A stretch of DNA of 64,000 bases from Hymenobacter crusticola (lineage in GTDB: Bacteria > Bacteroidota > Bacteroidia > Cytophagales > Hymenobacteraceae). A model generated the notes under the pieces. That model had not been told where the DNA came from. It saw only the letters and a program-made list of their open reading frames with translations, and made no database searches. Positions within the stretch are counted from its first letter, which is position 1. Each line of letters opens with the position of its first letter. The DNA lies in NCBI RefSeq assembly GCF_002154225.1, contig NZ_MTSE01000018.1, positions 387-64,386 on the forward strand, read 5' to 3'. Below are positions 46,301-55,727 of this stretch, in pieces. The translations under genes were made by a program, and so were the position numbers.

Positions 46301-46445
46301 AAAGCTAGCTCCCCTCCTCAGATGAGGAGGGGTCGGGGGTGGTTGACCACACGTCAGAACGATTCCAACACTAGCTCTAGTTATCTATATTCTAGCTTTT
46401 CAACCACCCCCAACCCCTCCTCATCTGAGGAGGGGAGCTAGCTTT
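46301..46445. repeat. Long inverted-repeat element C between cobA and a glycosidase gene
   Basis: Arms of 46 bases (46301-46346 and 46400-46445) are reverse complements at 45 of 46 positions. Each arm carries an internal hairpin (CCCCTCCTCA/TGAGGAGGGG). The AT-rich middle has several CTAG sites, as in elements A and B. It sits between two convergent genes and may also end transcription. Confidence 0.85.
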
Positions 46446-46454
46446 AGTTTGCTT

Positions 46455-49190
46455 CTACTGCACCTTCCGCACGCGCAGGTAGTCGAGCATGGCTTGGTTG
46501 ACTTCGCCGTTCATGTTTTCGTTGGCGGGCTCGAAAGCTAGGGTCAGTGAGTGCGTGCCTTTTTCGAGGCGCACGAGCACGGCGTTGGTAAAGCCCCAAT
46601 TCGACCATTCCTCCACGCCACGCTGCGGCAACACGATGGTACCGAGCAGCTTCTGCCCTTGGCGCAGCGTGCGAATGGCGCATTTATTATTGGTGTTGAT
46701 GGGTCCATTACCGTTGGCGTAGCGGAAATCGACGGCGTAGAGGCCAGCTTCGGTCACGGTTACTGGAATAGTGAGGGCAGTGTTTTTTGTCTTACTCACC
46801 TCTACGAAGCCTTTGCCACTGAACCCTTTGTAAGGCAGCGCTGCTTTCGGCGCAATGGTTTCGAGCTGGTATTGCTGGCCGGCAGCTTGCGTACCGACCG
46901 GCAGCGGCTCGCTGGCAAACGACTCTAACCCTAGGTCGTCGACGGCAACTACCTGGTACACGGCGAAGGAGGCAGCCGAAACAGCTAGCTCCGTGCTGGC
47001 TGTGGTGGTGAGTAGCTGCCCGTCTTTCAGCACATTGTAGGTTTTTACACCTTCCTGCTTCGTCCAGGTCAGTCGGTTGTTGGCGAAGCTGACGGTGGGC
47101 GTCTCGGGCGAGAAGCGATTGGGCACCCGGTTGACGGTTGCTGCCTTGGGCGCTTTGCTGCTGAGCACCATCCGCACGGTGTGCTGCCCGGTGAGGCTAG
47201 CCGGCACGGCCGCGTCGGGCAGCGGCTGCCCATCGAGGGTGATGGAGCTGAGTTCGTTGCCAAACCCTTGTAGCTCGATATCGAGCACGGCGCCGCGGTA
47301 GTGGAAGCCCGTGAGCTTGCGCTGTCCCTGGAAGGCTTGCGGCACGAATGGGTGAAACACCAACCGGTTTGGCTCGAACTGCATGCCGAACAGCACTTTA
47401 TAAACAAGACCTAGGCTACCCGATAAGCTCCAGAGCATGTTGCTGGAGTTGATTTGGGTGCCCGCGAAGTCACCGTTTTCGGCCACGAAGTTCTCTTTAT
47501 TGGTCAAGAACAGCGCGGCGGGGCGGTAGATGGCGGCCATGCTTTCGGTAAGGGAAGCGTCGTTGCCGACTTTCGCGGCGGCCAGCGCCCAGAAGCTCTG
47601 CACGAAGGGCCACACGGCATTGTTGTGGTAAGGCGGAATGCCCGGAATCTGGGGGTAAATGCACGGTACGCCGTAGGCGGTGATGGGCGTTTTGGCTACG
47701 ACTTGCTGCGCCCGCTCGCCTTCGGCCAGCCCAAACAACACGCTCAGCCCCTCCCCTAACGCCTCAGCCCGCGGCGACAAAACTAGGTTGGTGCGACCGT
47801 ACAGGAATTGTCCGTAGTAGCCTTTATCCGCTTGCCACAGGTGTTGGTTTACGCCTTCTTTAATCTGAGAAGCTAGCTTTTGATGCTTTGCCGCCACGGC
47901 TTGGTCGCCGAGCTGCTGGGCCATTTCGGCCAGCACTACGTTGGCTTGGTAGTGCACGGCGTTGGTACCTAGGTTCTCCGACTCGTAAATATCGACGGGC
48001 TGCATCCAGCGCGGATAGGTTTGCTCGCGCCAATCCAAGAAGGAGGACTCGCCGCGAACTAAGCCGGTTTGCGGGTCGTAGGCGTTCTGCACGTCGTCCT
48101 CAATCGACTTCTTAATGATGGGGTGCACCTGCCGCAGCCACGCCTGGTCACCGGTTACTTTATAGATTTCCCAGGCGGCCGTGGCCCAAATTATGCGGTC
48201 GGTGGAGCACGGGTAGGCGCCGCCTGTGCCAGTATCCTGAATGATGCGACCCTCGGGCGATACTTTGCGCAGCAGGCTGTTCATGGCGACCTTCGGTTGC
48301 AGGCTTGCTTGGGCCAGAATGATGCTGTAGCTGATGTCGCGCGTCCAGACGCCGGCCCACTCCTTGCCGGTGCGGAAGGTGCCGTCGGGCTCCACGGCGC
48401 GGCGGGCTTCTTCCAAAGCTAGGTTGTAGAGCGCATCAGCCAGTGGGTACTCGGAGGTGTACTGCGGAAAGTCGGTGGTGTTGATGGACTGCTTCCACTG
48501 CGTAGCCGTGGTTTTGGCGGCTTGCGGCTGGTTGAGCGTCAGCAGCACTTCGTAGATGCCGTCGCCGTCGGGGTCTTTTAGCTCTAGCTCGGGCTTATTC
48601 ACCAGGTTGTCGAAGTCCCAACTCAGCGGCGCAACGCTGCCAGCCACAAACACATGCTTGAAGTCTTGCTGGTAGAGTTTGTCGCCGTTGTACAACGTGT
48701 AGTAGCCTTGCTGCTTGAACGCGGCTAGCACGGGCCGCAGGTCCAGCCTGATTTTCAGCGGCGTATTGGGGGCTAGGTAGGTGTTAGCCGGCACGGGCGC
48801 TGGGTCCTCGTAGCGCTTGCCAAACGTGAGCAGCGGCGGCTCAACAGCCGTGGCACCCGCTTTCGGCAAGGCCACCACCACATGGTCTTGCCCCGAAGGC
48901 ATCTCGTTGTCTTTGCCGTTGAGGCTGAACTTGAAGCTAATCTTCGGACTCAAAAACGCGTTGGCCGGACTCCGGTAGTTTGAAGTCATTTCCGTCGGCG
49001 ACACGGCTCTGGCCACGTAGGCGCCCTGCTCTACCCGGTCGCGGAACAGCTTATAAGCGTCGGATTGCCAAATGGGTGCCTCGTCGGCTTTGGTGTTGGT
49101 TGGGGTGCTAGCCACTGGTTTTTGGGTTTGGCAAGAGCTTACGAGCAAACAGGCCAATAGGAGGCTTGAAGGGCGAAAAATAGCAGGCAT
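46455..49190 (-). CDS. Six-hairpin glycosidase lipoprotein with C-terminal carbohydrate-binding-like domain
   Basis: The 911-residue lipoprotein has a lipobox at LLVSSC (Cys20). An N-terminal beta region (about 40-230) leads to an (alpha/alpha)6 catalytic region (about 235-620) with WTRDISYSIILAQ, GGAYPCSTDRIIWATAAWEI and PPYHNNAVWPFVQSFWALAA, similar to MGH1-like/GH63-like or rhamnosidase-type six-hairpin enzymes. A beta-sandwich, a fibronectin-like segment and a C-terminal CBM6/35-like domain (VDFRYANGNGPINTNNKCA ... HSLTLAF) follow. The sugar specificity cannot be read from the sequence. It is a single minus-strand gene, convergent with cobA. Confidence 0.8.
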   Translation of the reverse strand: MPAIFRPSSLLLACLLVSSCQTQKPVASTPTNTKADEAPIWQSDAYKLFRDRVEQGAYVARAVSPTEMTSNYRSPANAFLSPKISFKFSLNGKDNEMPSGQDHVVVALPKAGATAVEPPLLTFGKRYEDPAPVPANTYLAPNTPLKIRLDLRPVLAAFKQQGYYTLYNGDKLYQQDFKHVFVAGSVAPLSWDFDNLVNKPELELKDPDGDGIYEVLLTLNQPQAAKTTATQWKQSINTTDFPQYTSEYPLADALYNLALEEARRAVEPDGTFRTGKEWAGVWTRDISYSIILAQASLQPKVAMNSLLRKVSPEGRIIQDTGTGGAYPCSTDRIIWATAAWEIYKVTGDQAWLRQVHPIIKKSIEDDVQNAYDPQTGLVRGESSFLDWREQTYPRWMQPVDIYESENLGTNAVHYQANVVLAEMAQQLGDQAVAAKHQKLASQIKEGVNQHLWQADKGYYGQFLYGRTNLVLSPRAEALGEGLSVLFGLAEGERAQQVVAKTPITAYGVPCIYPQIPGIPPYHNNAVWPFVQSFWALAAAKVGNDASLTESMAAIYRPAALFLTNKENFVAENGDFAGTQINSSNMLWSLSGSLGLVYKVLFGMQFEPNRLVFHPFVPQAFQGQRKLTGFHYRGAVLDIELQGFGNELSSITLDGQPLPDAAVPASLTGQHTVRMVLSSKAPKAATVNRVPNRFSPETPTVSFANNRLTWTKQEGVKTYNVLKDGQLLTTTASTELAVSAASFAVYQVVAVDDLGLESFASEPLPVGTQAAGQQYQLETIAPKAALPYKGFSGKGFVEVSKTKNTALTIPVTVTEAGLYAVDFRYANGNGPINTNNKCAIRTLRQGQKLLGTIVLPQRGVEEWSNWGFTNAVLVRLEKGTHSLTLAFEPANENMNGEVNQAMLDYLRVRKVQ

Positions 49191-49451
49191 AGAGGGAGTT
49201 GCAAGTAGCGTTTGGGTGGAGCCGTCCGTAAGTAAGGGTTTCTTCTATAATAGTCTCCCACCTGCTGCTATTCCCTAACGAGACGGCCAAGATTCGATCA
49301 GTATTCTGGTACGCCTCAAGGTTTTGTAAAGCAGACCCAGCAAACCTTTAAGCGTAGGTGCTAGTTCTTTCTTCTGCTTACCATGCTTGCGTATAGCACG
49401 CTGGTAAGCACCGCTACCCCCTCACTCCAAACACCTTCTAAACGACGTACC

Positions 49452-50309
49452 ATGGCAGAAGTAACCAGCTTCCCCACCACCTTCAACCTAGGTGGCGACC
49501 TGACGATCAACCGCATGGGCTACGGCGCCATGCGCATCACCGGCGACGGCATCTGGGGCCCGCCGAAAGACCACGACGAATCCATCCGGGTGCTGAAGCG
49601 CGCCGTGGAGCTAGGCATCAACTTCATTGATACGGCCGACAGCTATGGCCCTAACGTGTCGGAAGAGCTGATTGCAGAGGCCCTGCACCCGTACGCGGCG
49701 GGCTTAGTAATTGCCACCAAAGGCGGCTTGCTGCGCACCGGCCCCAACCAGTGGCCTATCAACTCCCACCCCGACCACTTGCAGGAAGCCCTCGAAGGCA
49801 GCTTAAAACGCCTGAAAGTCGACCAAATCGACCTGTACCAACTGCACCGCGTCGACCCGAATGTGCCTTTTGAGAAAACCCTGGAGTTTTTGCAAAAGGC
49901 ACAGGAACAAGGCTTGGTGAAACACATCGGCTTGTCGGAAACCGACGTCGACCAGATTAAAAAGGCGCAGGAATACGTGAAAGTGGTGTCGGTGCAGAAC
50001 ATGTACAGCGTCGACAACCGCAAGTGGGAAGCCGAGCTTACGTACTGCGAAGAGCAAGGCATTGCCTTCATTCCGTGGTACCCATTGAGCGGCGGCAACC
50101 AACAGGCCCTGGAAAAGCTAGGTCAGGTAGCCCAGAAGCACGACGCTACGCCCCAGCAAATTGCCTTGAGCTGGCTCCTGCACCGCTCGCCCAACATCCT
50201 GCTCATCCCCGGCACTTCGAAAGTGAAACACTTGGAAGAGAACGTGAAAGCCGCCTCTATTCAGCTGTCGGAAGAGGATATGCAAGCGTTGGAAAACCTG
50301 AATGACTAA
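49452..50309 (+). CDS. Aldo/keto reductase
   Basis: This is a cytosolic NADPH-dependent TIM-barrel oxidoreductase of 285 residues from the ATG at 49452. The frame opens 23 residues earlier without conserved sequence. The catalytic tetrad is visible in FIDTADSYGP (Asp, Tyr), IATKGG (Lys) and YQLHRVDP (His), and the C-terminal cofactor block is IPGTSKVKHLEEN. The physiological substrate is unknown. It is a single gene with its own terminator. Confidence 0.94.
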   Translation: MAEVTSFPTTFNLGGDLTINRMGYGAMRITGDGIWGPPKDHDESIRVLKRAVELGINFIDTADSYGPNVSEELIAEALHPYAAGLVIATKGGLLRTGPNQWPINSHPDHLQEALEGSLKRLKVDQIDLYQLHRVDPNVPFEKTLEFLQKAQEQGLVKHIGLSETDVDQIKKAQEYVKVVSVQNMYSVDNRKWEAELTYCEEQGIAFIPWYPLSGGNQQALEKLGQVAQKHDATPQQIALSWLLHRSPNILLIPGTSKVKHLEENVKAASIQLSEEDMQALENLND

Positions 50310-50332
50310 CACCTAGGTTATCTGGGTATATT

Positions 50333-50365
50333 AAAAAAGGCCGCTCGTATGAGCGGCCTTTTTGT
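50333..50365. terminator. Terminator after the aldo/keto reductase gene
   Basis: AAAAAAGGCCGCTC-gtat-GAGCGGCCTTTTTG forms a perfect GC stem with A/T flanks and could work on both strands. Confidence 0.9.
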
Positions 50366-50414
50366 TTTTAAGCCAAAGCGTCTATTGGTGGCGGTGTACG
50401 AAATGCAGAGGGAC

Positions 50415-50482
50415 CTAGGGTTGCCCCCCTAGTCTATTCAGCCATACAGAAGCACTCCGTAGCCCAGGGTTTCAACCCTGGG
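50415..50482. repeat. Palindromic repeats between convergent genes
   Basis: Two hairpins are seen: CTAGGG/CCCTAG (50415-50432) and CCCAGGGTT-tc-AACCCTGGG (50463-50482). A third small one (AACCC/GGGTT) overlaps the end of the exporter gene. They look like REP-type intergenic sequences. Confidence 0.55.
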
Positions 50483-50507
50483 ACTCCGAAACGACAACCC
50501 ATTAGGG

Positions 50508-51734
50508 TTAGTGAGCCATGACGCCCGCCTCTTCGCTGACAGCCACTGGCTCGTCGATAAGGCGGCGGCCAATCAGCTGAACACCTAGGGCTAGCAGCGC
50601 CGAAGCGGCCATAATAGCCACCATCGGCACGGCAGTATTCGTGTTGAAATAGCTCACCCCGAACGAAGCCAGGGCGCCCACGGCCATTTGCGTGGCGCCC
50701 ATCAGGGCAGCGGCGCTGCCGGCATTTTTGGAGAACGGCGCAATGGAGAGGGCCGCCGCATTGGGGTTGGCAAAACCTAGGCAGCACAGGAAAAGGAAAA
50801 GCATCACGATGGTGCCCACCACCCCAAACCAACCTTGCATCGTCCCGAGCAGAAACACCAAGCCAATGATCGACTGGCAAAGCATCGCTACCAGCACGAT
50901 TTGCTCGCTGCGGTAATAGCGCAGCAGCCAGCTATTAATCTGCCCCGAGCCGATAAAGCCTACCGACAGCAAGGCGAAAATCCAGCCGTACACTTGGCTG
51001 CTCACCCGGAAGATATCCATGAACACCAGCGGCGACCCCGACACGTAGGCCAGCAAGCCGCCGAACGTCATGGCGCCGGTGAGGGCGTAGGTGAAGAACT
51101 GCGGGTGGCGCAGCACCGACCAGAACGTCGTCAGGATGGGGCGCGGATGCAGGGAGTACGTGGGGTCGGGCGCGTAGCTTTCGGGCAGCCACAACAAGCT
51201 AGCTACCAGCAGCAACGCGCCCATTACGAACAAAACCAAGAATACCGACTGCCACCCAAACGAGGCCACCATGTAGCCCCCAATGGTGGGGGCCAGCATT
51301 GGCGAGGCACTAATAACCAGCATCAGCAGGGCAAAGACCTTGGGGCTGTCTTTCACCGGGAACAGGTCGCGCACCATGGCTACGGCCGCCACCGAGGCGG
51401 CGCAGCTGCCCACCGCTTGGAACAAGCGTAGCCAGATCAGGGCATCAATGGAGTGCGCTTCGTAGCAACCAATAGAGGCGAGAGCGTAAATGAGTAGGCC
51501 GATATACAGCGGCTTCTTCCGCCCAAAACGGTCGAGCAGCGGCCCGTACAGGAGTTGCCCAGCCGACACGCCCACGAAGTAGCTGGACAAGGAAAGGGCA
51601 ACGCGGGCAGGCGTGGTATGCAGGTCTTGGGCAATGGCCGGAAAGCCCGGCAAGTACATATCAATCGAGAATGGCCCCAGCGCCGACAGCGAACCTAGGA
51701 TGAGAATCAGAAAAACGTAGCGTTGTTTGGTCAT
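50508..51734 (-). CDS. Bcr/CflA-type MFS drug exporter
   Basis: The inner-membrane protein has 408 residues from the ATG at 51734; the frame opens 12 residues earlier. It shows about twelve hydrophobic segments and DHA1-type motifs: FSIDMYLPGFPAIAQDL in the first helix region, GQLLYGPLLDRFGRKKPLY (motif A), and MVRDLF. Such proteins export drugs, sulfonamides or dipeptides by proton antiport; the substrate here is unknown. It is divergent from the ScyD-like gene. Confidence 0.92.
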   Translation of the reverse strand: MTKQRYVFLILILGSLSALGPFSIDMYLPGFPAIAQDLHTTPARVALSLSSYFVGVSAGQLLYGPLLDRFGRKKPLYIGLLIYALASIGCYEAHSIDALIWLRLFQAVGSCAASVAAVAMVRDLFPVKDSPKVFALLMLVISASPMLAPTIGGYMVASFGWQSVFLVLFVMGALLLVASLLWLPESYAPDPTYSLHPRPILTTFWSVLRHPQFFTYALTGAMTFGGLLAYVSGSPLVFMDIFRVSSQVYGWIFALLSVGFIGSGQINSWLLRYYRSEQIVLVAMLCQSIIGLVFLLGTMQGWFGVVGTIVMLFLFLCCLGFANPNAAALSIAPFSKNAGSAAALMGATQMAVGALASFGVSYFNTNTAVPMVAIMAASALLALGVQLIGRRLIDEPVAVSEEAGVMAH

Positions 51735-52061
51735 AGGGGCATGGAGGCTGCTACCGTGTGCTGAACGCACCTAGCTTTCTACACTAGCACAGGTAAAAGC
51801 AGCAGAGGTAAGCTGTATAAGTATAAAACGCGCGGAAAGTTCATCCGCGCCCTGCCAAGTTGCCCTGTATAGCTGATGCCGAAGCTTAATCACAAGGCTG
51901 TAAGCTGAAGCTTGACGCAGCTACGTCTGTTATTATAGTACAAACGTAATTATTTAAGTTATATGTAAAATATTTATCCATAACTACCTGTATTTCAGTT
52001 TTTACTATACATTTATCCTTTCAGTTTAATCCATCCACCACCTTCCAAACTCCTTCCTATT
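51735..52061. other. AT-rich divergent intergenic region
   Basis: No gene is seen. Bases 51930-52025 are strongly AT-rich and probably hold the promoter of the ScyD-like gene. No operator or RNA structure is evident. Confidence 0.35.
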
Positions 52062-53057
52062 ATGCAGTTAAAATCCTATTCATTTCTCGCATTGTTTGTG
52101 CTAGCTACGTTTACTAGCTGCGACGACATTGAGCCGATTATTACCAACGAGCCTTCGCACTTCATTCCGGAAGTGGTGGCCTCGGGCTTAACGCTGCCCA
52201 TCGGCATGAGCTTCGATGGGCTGGGGCGGGCTTGGGTGACGGAAGGCGGTACCGGCAACAACGATGCGCGCGTGTCGCTGGTCACGAAGGACGGCAAAGT
52301 GTACCCGGTCATTACGGGGCTAGCTTCGGCCTTCGCCAATGGCTCCATTGAGGGCATTGGCCACGTGCTCTACCAGGAAGGTATCCTGTACATACTGGAA
52401 GGCGCAACCGGCACACTTTATATTGCGAACGTAGCCGGCTTTAAGCCCGGCGATGCGCCGGTAGACGCCAAGACGCTGCCCAAGGAAGACATCGGCACCT
52501 TCGTGAAGGCTCAAATGCTGACGAACCCCATCAATACCGACGTCTACAACCTCACATTTGGGCCCGACGACAACTTGTACATCGTTGACTCGGGCGCGAA
52601 TGCCATTATCAAGCGCGACAGCCGAACCAAGGCGCTTAGCGTGTTTGCGAAGATTCCGAATCTAGCGGCCACAGTCGAATCGGTACCCACGGGCATCACC
52701 TACGACGGCCAGAAGTTCCTGGTCAGCTCGCTTAGTGGCTTTCCCTTCGCGGCCGGCGTTGCAAAGATTTTCCGCGTCGACCTAGCGGGCAACGTCACCG
52801 AATACCAAACCGGCTACACCACTCTCACCGACCTCACGTTATCGGCCAATAACAAGCCAATTGCAATACAGTTCGCTCAGTTTTCGCTTGCGCCCCCTGT
52901 TCCTGGTTTCCAAGCAAAAACGGGCCTGATCACCAATGGCGAAAAAGCCACCCTGCTCAACGGGCTCGATCTGCCCATCGACATTGAGCAAGTCAGCGAC
53001 CGGCTGTATTATGTGCTGAATCGCGGCGACGGCACCCTTGTAAAACTCACGTTTTAG
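52062..53057 (+). CDS. ScyD/ScyE-family beta-propeller lipoprotein
   Basis: The protein has 331 residues with a lipobox (FTSC, Cys20), so it is probably an envelope lipoprotein. The body is an NHL/SMP-30-like propeller with repeated blade motifs (LTLPIGMSFDGLGRAWVTE, NLTFGPDDNLYIVDSGAN, PTGITYDGQKFLVSS). The family is named after cyanobacterial scytonemin-cluster proteins of unclear function, but no scytonemin genes are present here. The role in this organism is unknown. Confidence 0.83.
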   Translation: MQLKSYSFLALFVLATFTSCDDIEPIITNEPSHFIPEVVASGLTLPIGMSFDGLGRAWVTEGGTGNNDARVSLVTKDGKVYPVITGLASAFANGSIEGIGHVLYQEGILYILEGATGTLYIANVAGFKPGDAPVDAKTLPKEDIGTFVKAQMLTNPINTDVYNLTFGPDDNLYIVDSGANAIIKRDSRTKALSVFAKIPNLAATVESVPTGITYDGQKFLVSSLSGFPFAAGVAKIFRVDLAGNVTEYQTGYTTLTDLTLSANNKPIAIQFAQFSLAPPVPGFQAKTGLITNGEKATLLNGLDLPIDIEQVSDRLYYVLNRGDGTLVKLTF

Positions 53058-53135
53058 CGTGAGCTACTCGGGCAGCGCAGCAGCCTAGATGCAAGATAGT
53101 TAGCTAACTACGCGCCGCAGCTCTCCCCGACAACC

Positions 53136-53178
53136 AAACCCCGCAACGCATTCAGCAGGATGCTTGCGGGGTTTGTTG
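53136..53178 (+). terminator. Terminator of the ScyD-like gene
   Basis: AAACCCCGCAA pairs with TTGCGGGGTTT, with an inner GCAT/ATGC pair, followed by T-rich sequence. Confidence 0.82.
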
Positions 53179-53192
53179 CTTTTGAACAAAAT

Positions 53193-53210
53193 GTAGCCCA
53201 TCTGGGCTAC
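53193..53210 (-). terminator. Probable terminator of the chromate operon
   Basis: GTAGCCC-atct-GGGCTAC is a perfect 7-bp stem 13 bases beyond the DUF1259 stop. On the minus strand it is followed by ATTTTG. Confidence 0.5.
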
Positions 53211-53222
53211 TGCTCAATGTAC

Positions 53223-54257
53223 TTAATGCTGCATGTGCATCGTCTTTCCGCTGCCTTTGCCCAGCTGATCGAGGGCGGCGCGGAAGCCGGTAGCTAGCTC
53301 AGCTGCCGGCCCTCGCCCGTAGTAGTGTAGGAACACCATGCGGGGCTGATCGAAGAGCATGTGGTTGTGCACGGCTACCACCTCTAGGTTATTAGCCCGC
53401 AAGGCTTTGATGACGGGGTTCACCTCGTGCTCCAACATGGCAATGTCGCCGGCGATGTGCGCGGCGGCTTGCTTGCCAGCGAAGGCCGCCCAGGAGTTTA
53501 GGCCAATGGCCGCCGTCATGTCGGTACCCATCATGGTCACGCGCAGATCGTCGCGGCCGATGGTGTACTTATAGGTCGGACCATTCACCACACCTTGGTA
53601 CTTCACAAGCTGGTCGAGCACGGCTAGGTCAAACAATTCCCGGCCGATTTGCGAAGAGGCGCCAGCTGCCGGCGTGGCCGTGTTGCCCGACTGCGCCGCC
53701 GACGTGCCACTGGCCTGCGGCTGGTTGGCGGGCAGCAGCTTCGAGTCTTTCAGGGTGGCCGCGTATTTCTTGGCTAGCTCGGCGGGGCTGCCCATGCCGT
53801 GAATGTGCATGTAGAAGATGCGCGGCTCTTCGTAGAAAAAGTGGTTGTGGATGGCGCCAACTTCCAGGCCGTTGGCGTGCGCGGCCGAAATGAGTGGGTT
53901 CACTTCCTCTTGCAGCAGCACTGTGTCGCTCATCAGCATCGCCGATTTGCCGTCGAGTGTGTGCTTGATGGCTACCCAGCCGCCGAAGCCAAAGGAAATA
54001 GGCACCGCTTCGCCCTTGATGGTCACCTTCAAATCGTTGCGGGGCAAAGCAGTGGTGTGGGTGGCCTGCGCCTCCACGTAGTTACCCTTCTTACCCAGCG
54101 CACTCTCAATGGCGGCAATGTTGGCAGCGCTGAGGGCCGGCGTTTTGCCGGGCGCAGCCGAAACAGCCAAGGCAGAAGCAGGGCCTAGCAGTAAGGGAGC
54201 AGAAGCTAAAGCGGTATTTTTCAGCCACTCGCGGCGAGAAACAGCAGAAGAAAACAT
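53223..54257 (-). CDS. Tat-exported protein with two DUF1259 (LppY/LpqO) domains
   Basis: The 344-residue protein has a twin-arginine signal (SRREWLK followed by a hydrophobic stretch). Two copies of the DUF1259 domain (about 45-165 and 210-335) share the patterns GNYVEAQATHTT / GVVNGPTYKYT, EEVNPLISAAHANGLEVGAIHNH / EHEVNPVIKALRANNLEVVAVHNH, and an aromatic HxHGMG / YYGRGP block. A low-complexity linker joins them. The gene starts only 24 bases after chrA ends, so it is probably co-transcribed. The function of DUF1259 is not established. Export and the conserved His/Asn pairs would fit binding of a metal or small ligand; this is inference. Confidence 0.87.
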   Translation of the reverse strand: MFSSAVSRREWLKNTALASAPLLLGPASALAVSAAPGKTPALSAANIAAIESALGKKGNYVEAQATHTTALPRNDLKVTIKGEAVPISFGFGGWVAIKHTLDGKSAMLMSDTVLLQEEVNPLISAAHANGLEVGAIHNHFFYEEPRIFYMHIHGMGSPAELAKKYAATLKDSKLLPANQPQASGTSAAQSGNTATPAAGASSQIGRELFDLAVLDQLVKYQGVVNGPTYKYTIGRDDLRVTMMGTDMTAAIGLNSWAAFAGKQAAAHIAGDIAMLEHEVNPVIKALRANNLEVVAVHNHMLFDQPRMVFLHYYGRGPAAELATGFRAALDQLGKGSGKTMHMQH

Positions 54258-54281
54258 GTAGGGTAGATTGGGTGGGAAAGC

Positions 54282-55622
54282 TTACCCTAGGTAAGTAGAG
54301 AGTAAGTAGTACAGCAAGCCAGCACCAGCGCTGATGCCAATCCAAAGTATCATATTTACTTTGAAACGATACAGAGCCACGAGCGAAATCAGCAGCCAAG
54401 TCAGGCTCGGCCAGTGCACATTAGCTAGGTCGAAGCGGCTGCCGGGGAATAGCACTGCCTTACCTAGGTACACCGCCAGATTCAACACCACGCCCACCAC
54501 GGCCGCCGTAATAATGCTCAACACCGCTTTTAGGTGCACGTTGTGCTGGGTGCGCTCAATTAGGGGCGCACCGACCAGAATGAAGACAAAGCAGGGCAAG
54601 AAAGTGTAGTACGTAGTCGTCAAGAGGCCGAGAGAACCTAGCCCGAGTGCGCCACCGAAGTGCGTATAGCCACCCATGAAGCCCACAAACGCCAGTACCA
54701 TAATCAGCGGGCCGGGCGTAGTTTCGCCCAGGGCTAGGCCATCCAGCATTTGTCCGTGCGTGAGCCAATGCAGCTTCTCGACACTCACCTGTGCTACGTA
54801 GGGCAGCACGGCGTAGGCGCCGCCGAACGTCACTAGCGCCGCCTGTGTGAAGAACACGCTGAGCGTACGCCAAAACGAAAAATCAGATGTGGTTAGCCAA
54901 AACACGCCGAGCGGCAACACCCACAACACCAGCGCCCAAGCAAGCTGCCGCACCAAGCGCGGCAGCGAAAAGCCTGTGCCCGGCACCACCGATTGCGTCG
55001 TCAGGAAGTAGCCTTCTTCGGCCTGCACGGCTTTGGCCTGGGCAGCCGCCGAGCCTATGGGCGCCGGAAACCACCGTTGCGCCAGAAGTGCTACCACAGC
55101 CGCTCCAATAATCAGCAGCGGAAAAGGCACATTGAACCAGAAGATACCCACGAAGCTAGCCACTGCCACCGCGTAGTGCAGCGGGCTCAGCAACGACTTC
55201 TGCCCAATCTTCACCATAGCTAGCAAGATGATGGCTACTACCGCCGGCTTCAGCCCGCCAAAGACGCCCTGCAGGGCCGGCAATGTCCCGATGGTGACAT
55301 ATAGTAAGCTCAGGGCTAGTAAGATGAACACCGATGGCAGCACAAACAGAATACCTGCCACCAAGCCCCCGCGCGTGCCGTGCAAGAGCCACCCGATGTA
55401 GGTGGCAAGCTGCTGCGCCTCGGGGCCGGGCAACAGCATGCAGTAGTTCAGCGCATGCAGAAATTTGGCATCCGAAATCCAGCGCTTTTGCTCGACCAGC
55501 ACAGTATGCATGATGGCAATCTGGCCGGCCGGGCCGCCGAAACTGATGAAACCTAGCTTCAGCCAGAAGCGCAGGGCTTCGGCAAAGGTAGGTTTGGAGA
55601 CAGGCGTAAGTAGTTGCGTCAT
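54282..55622 (-). CDS. chrA: Chromate transporter ChrA
   Basis: This inner-membrane CHR-family exporter removes chromate. The 446-residue, two-domain (long-chain) form is present: the first half has FGGPAGQIAIMH and PGPEAQQLATYIGWLLHG, and the second half repeats them as FGGAYAVLPYVAQ and TPGPLIMVLAFVGF. It lies between the ChrB/AraC regulator and the DUF1259 gene on the minus strand. Confidence 0.95.
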   Translation of the reverse strand: MTQLLTPVSKPTFAEALRFWLKLGFISFGGPAGQIAIMHTVLVEQKRWISDAKFLHALNYCMLLPGPEAQQLATYIGWLLHGTRGGLVAGILFVLPSVFILLALSLLYVTIGTLPALQGVFGGLKPAVVAIILLAMVKIGQKSLLSPLHYAVAVASFVGIFWFNVPFPLLIIGAAVVALLAQRWFPAPIGSAAAQAKAVQAEEGYFLTTQSVVPGTGFSLPRLVRQLAWALVLWVLPLGVFWLTTSDFSFWRTLSVFFTQAALVTFGGAYAVLPYVAQVSVEKLHWLTHGQMLDGLALGETTPGPLIMVLAFVGFMGGYTHFGGALGLGSLGLLTTTYYTFLPCFVFILVGAPLIERTQHNVHLKAVLSIITAAVVGVVLNLAVYLGKAVLFPGSRFDLANVHWPSLTWLLISLVALYRFKVNMILWIGISAGAGLLYYLLSTYLG

Positions 55623-55727
55623 TGAACGGCGGTCGGACAGGTACGTGCGGCTATCCGGCCACTGGCTACAATGCTACGCCGAACCTTCTTGGGAAGTATA
55701 GAACAAATTTTTCTGCTGGTATAATCT

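Noticed and set aside
35211..46445. Elements A-C as parts of insertion sequences
   Set aside because: None has coding capacity, and I see no clear target duplications or transposase genes in the window. They are treated as non-autonomous repeats.
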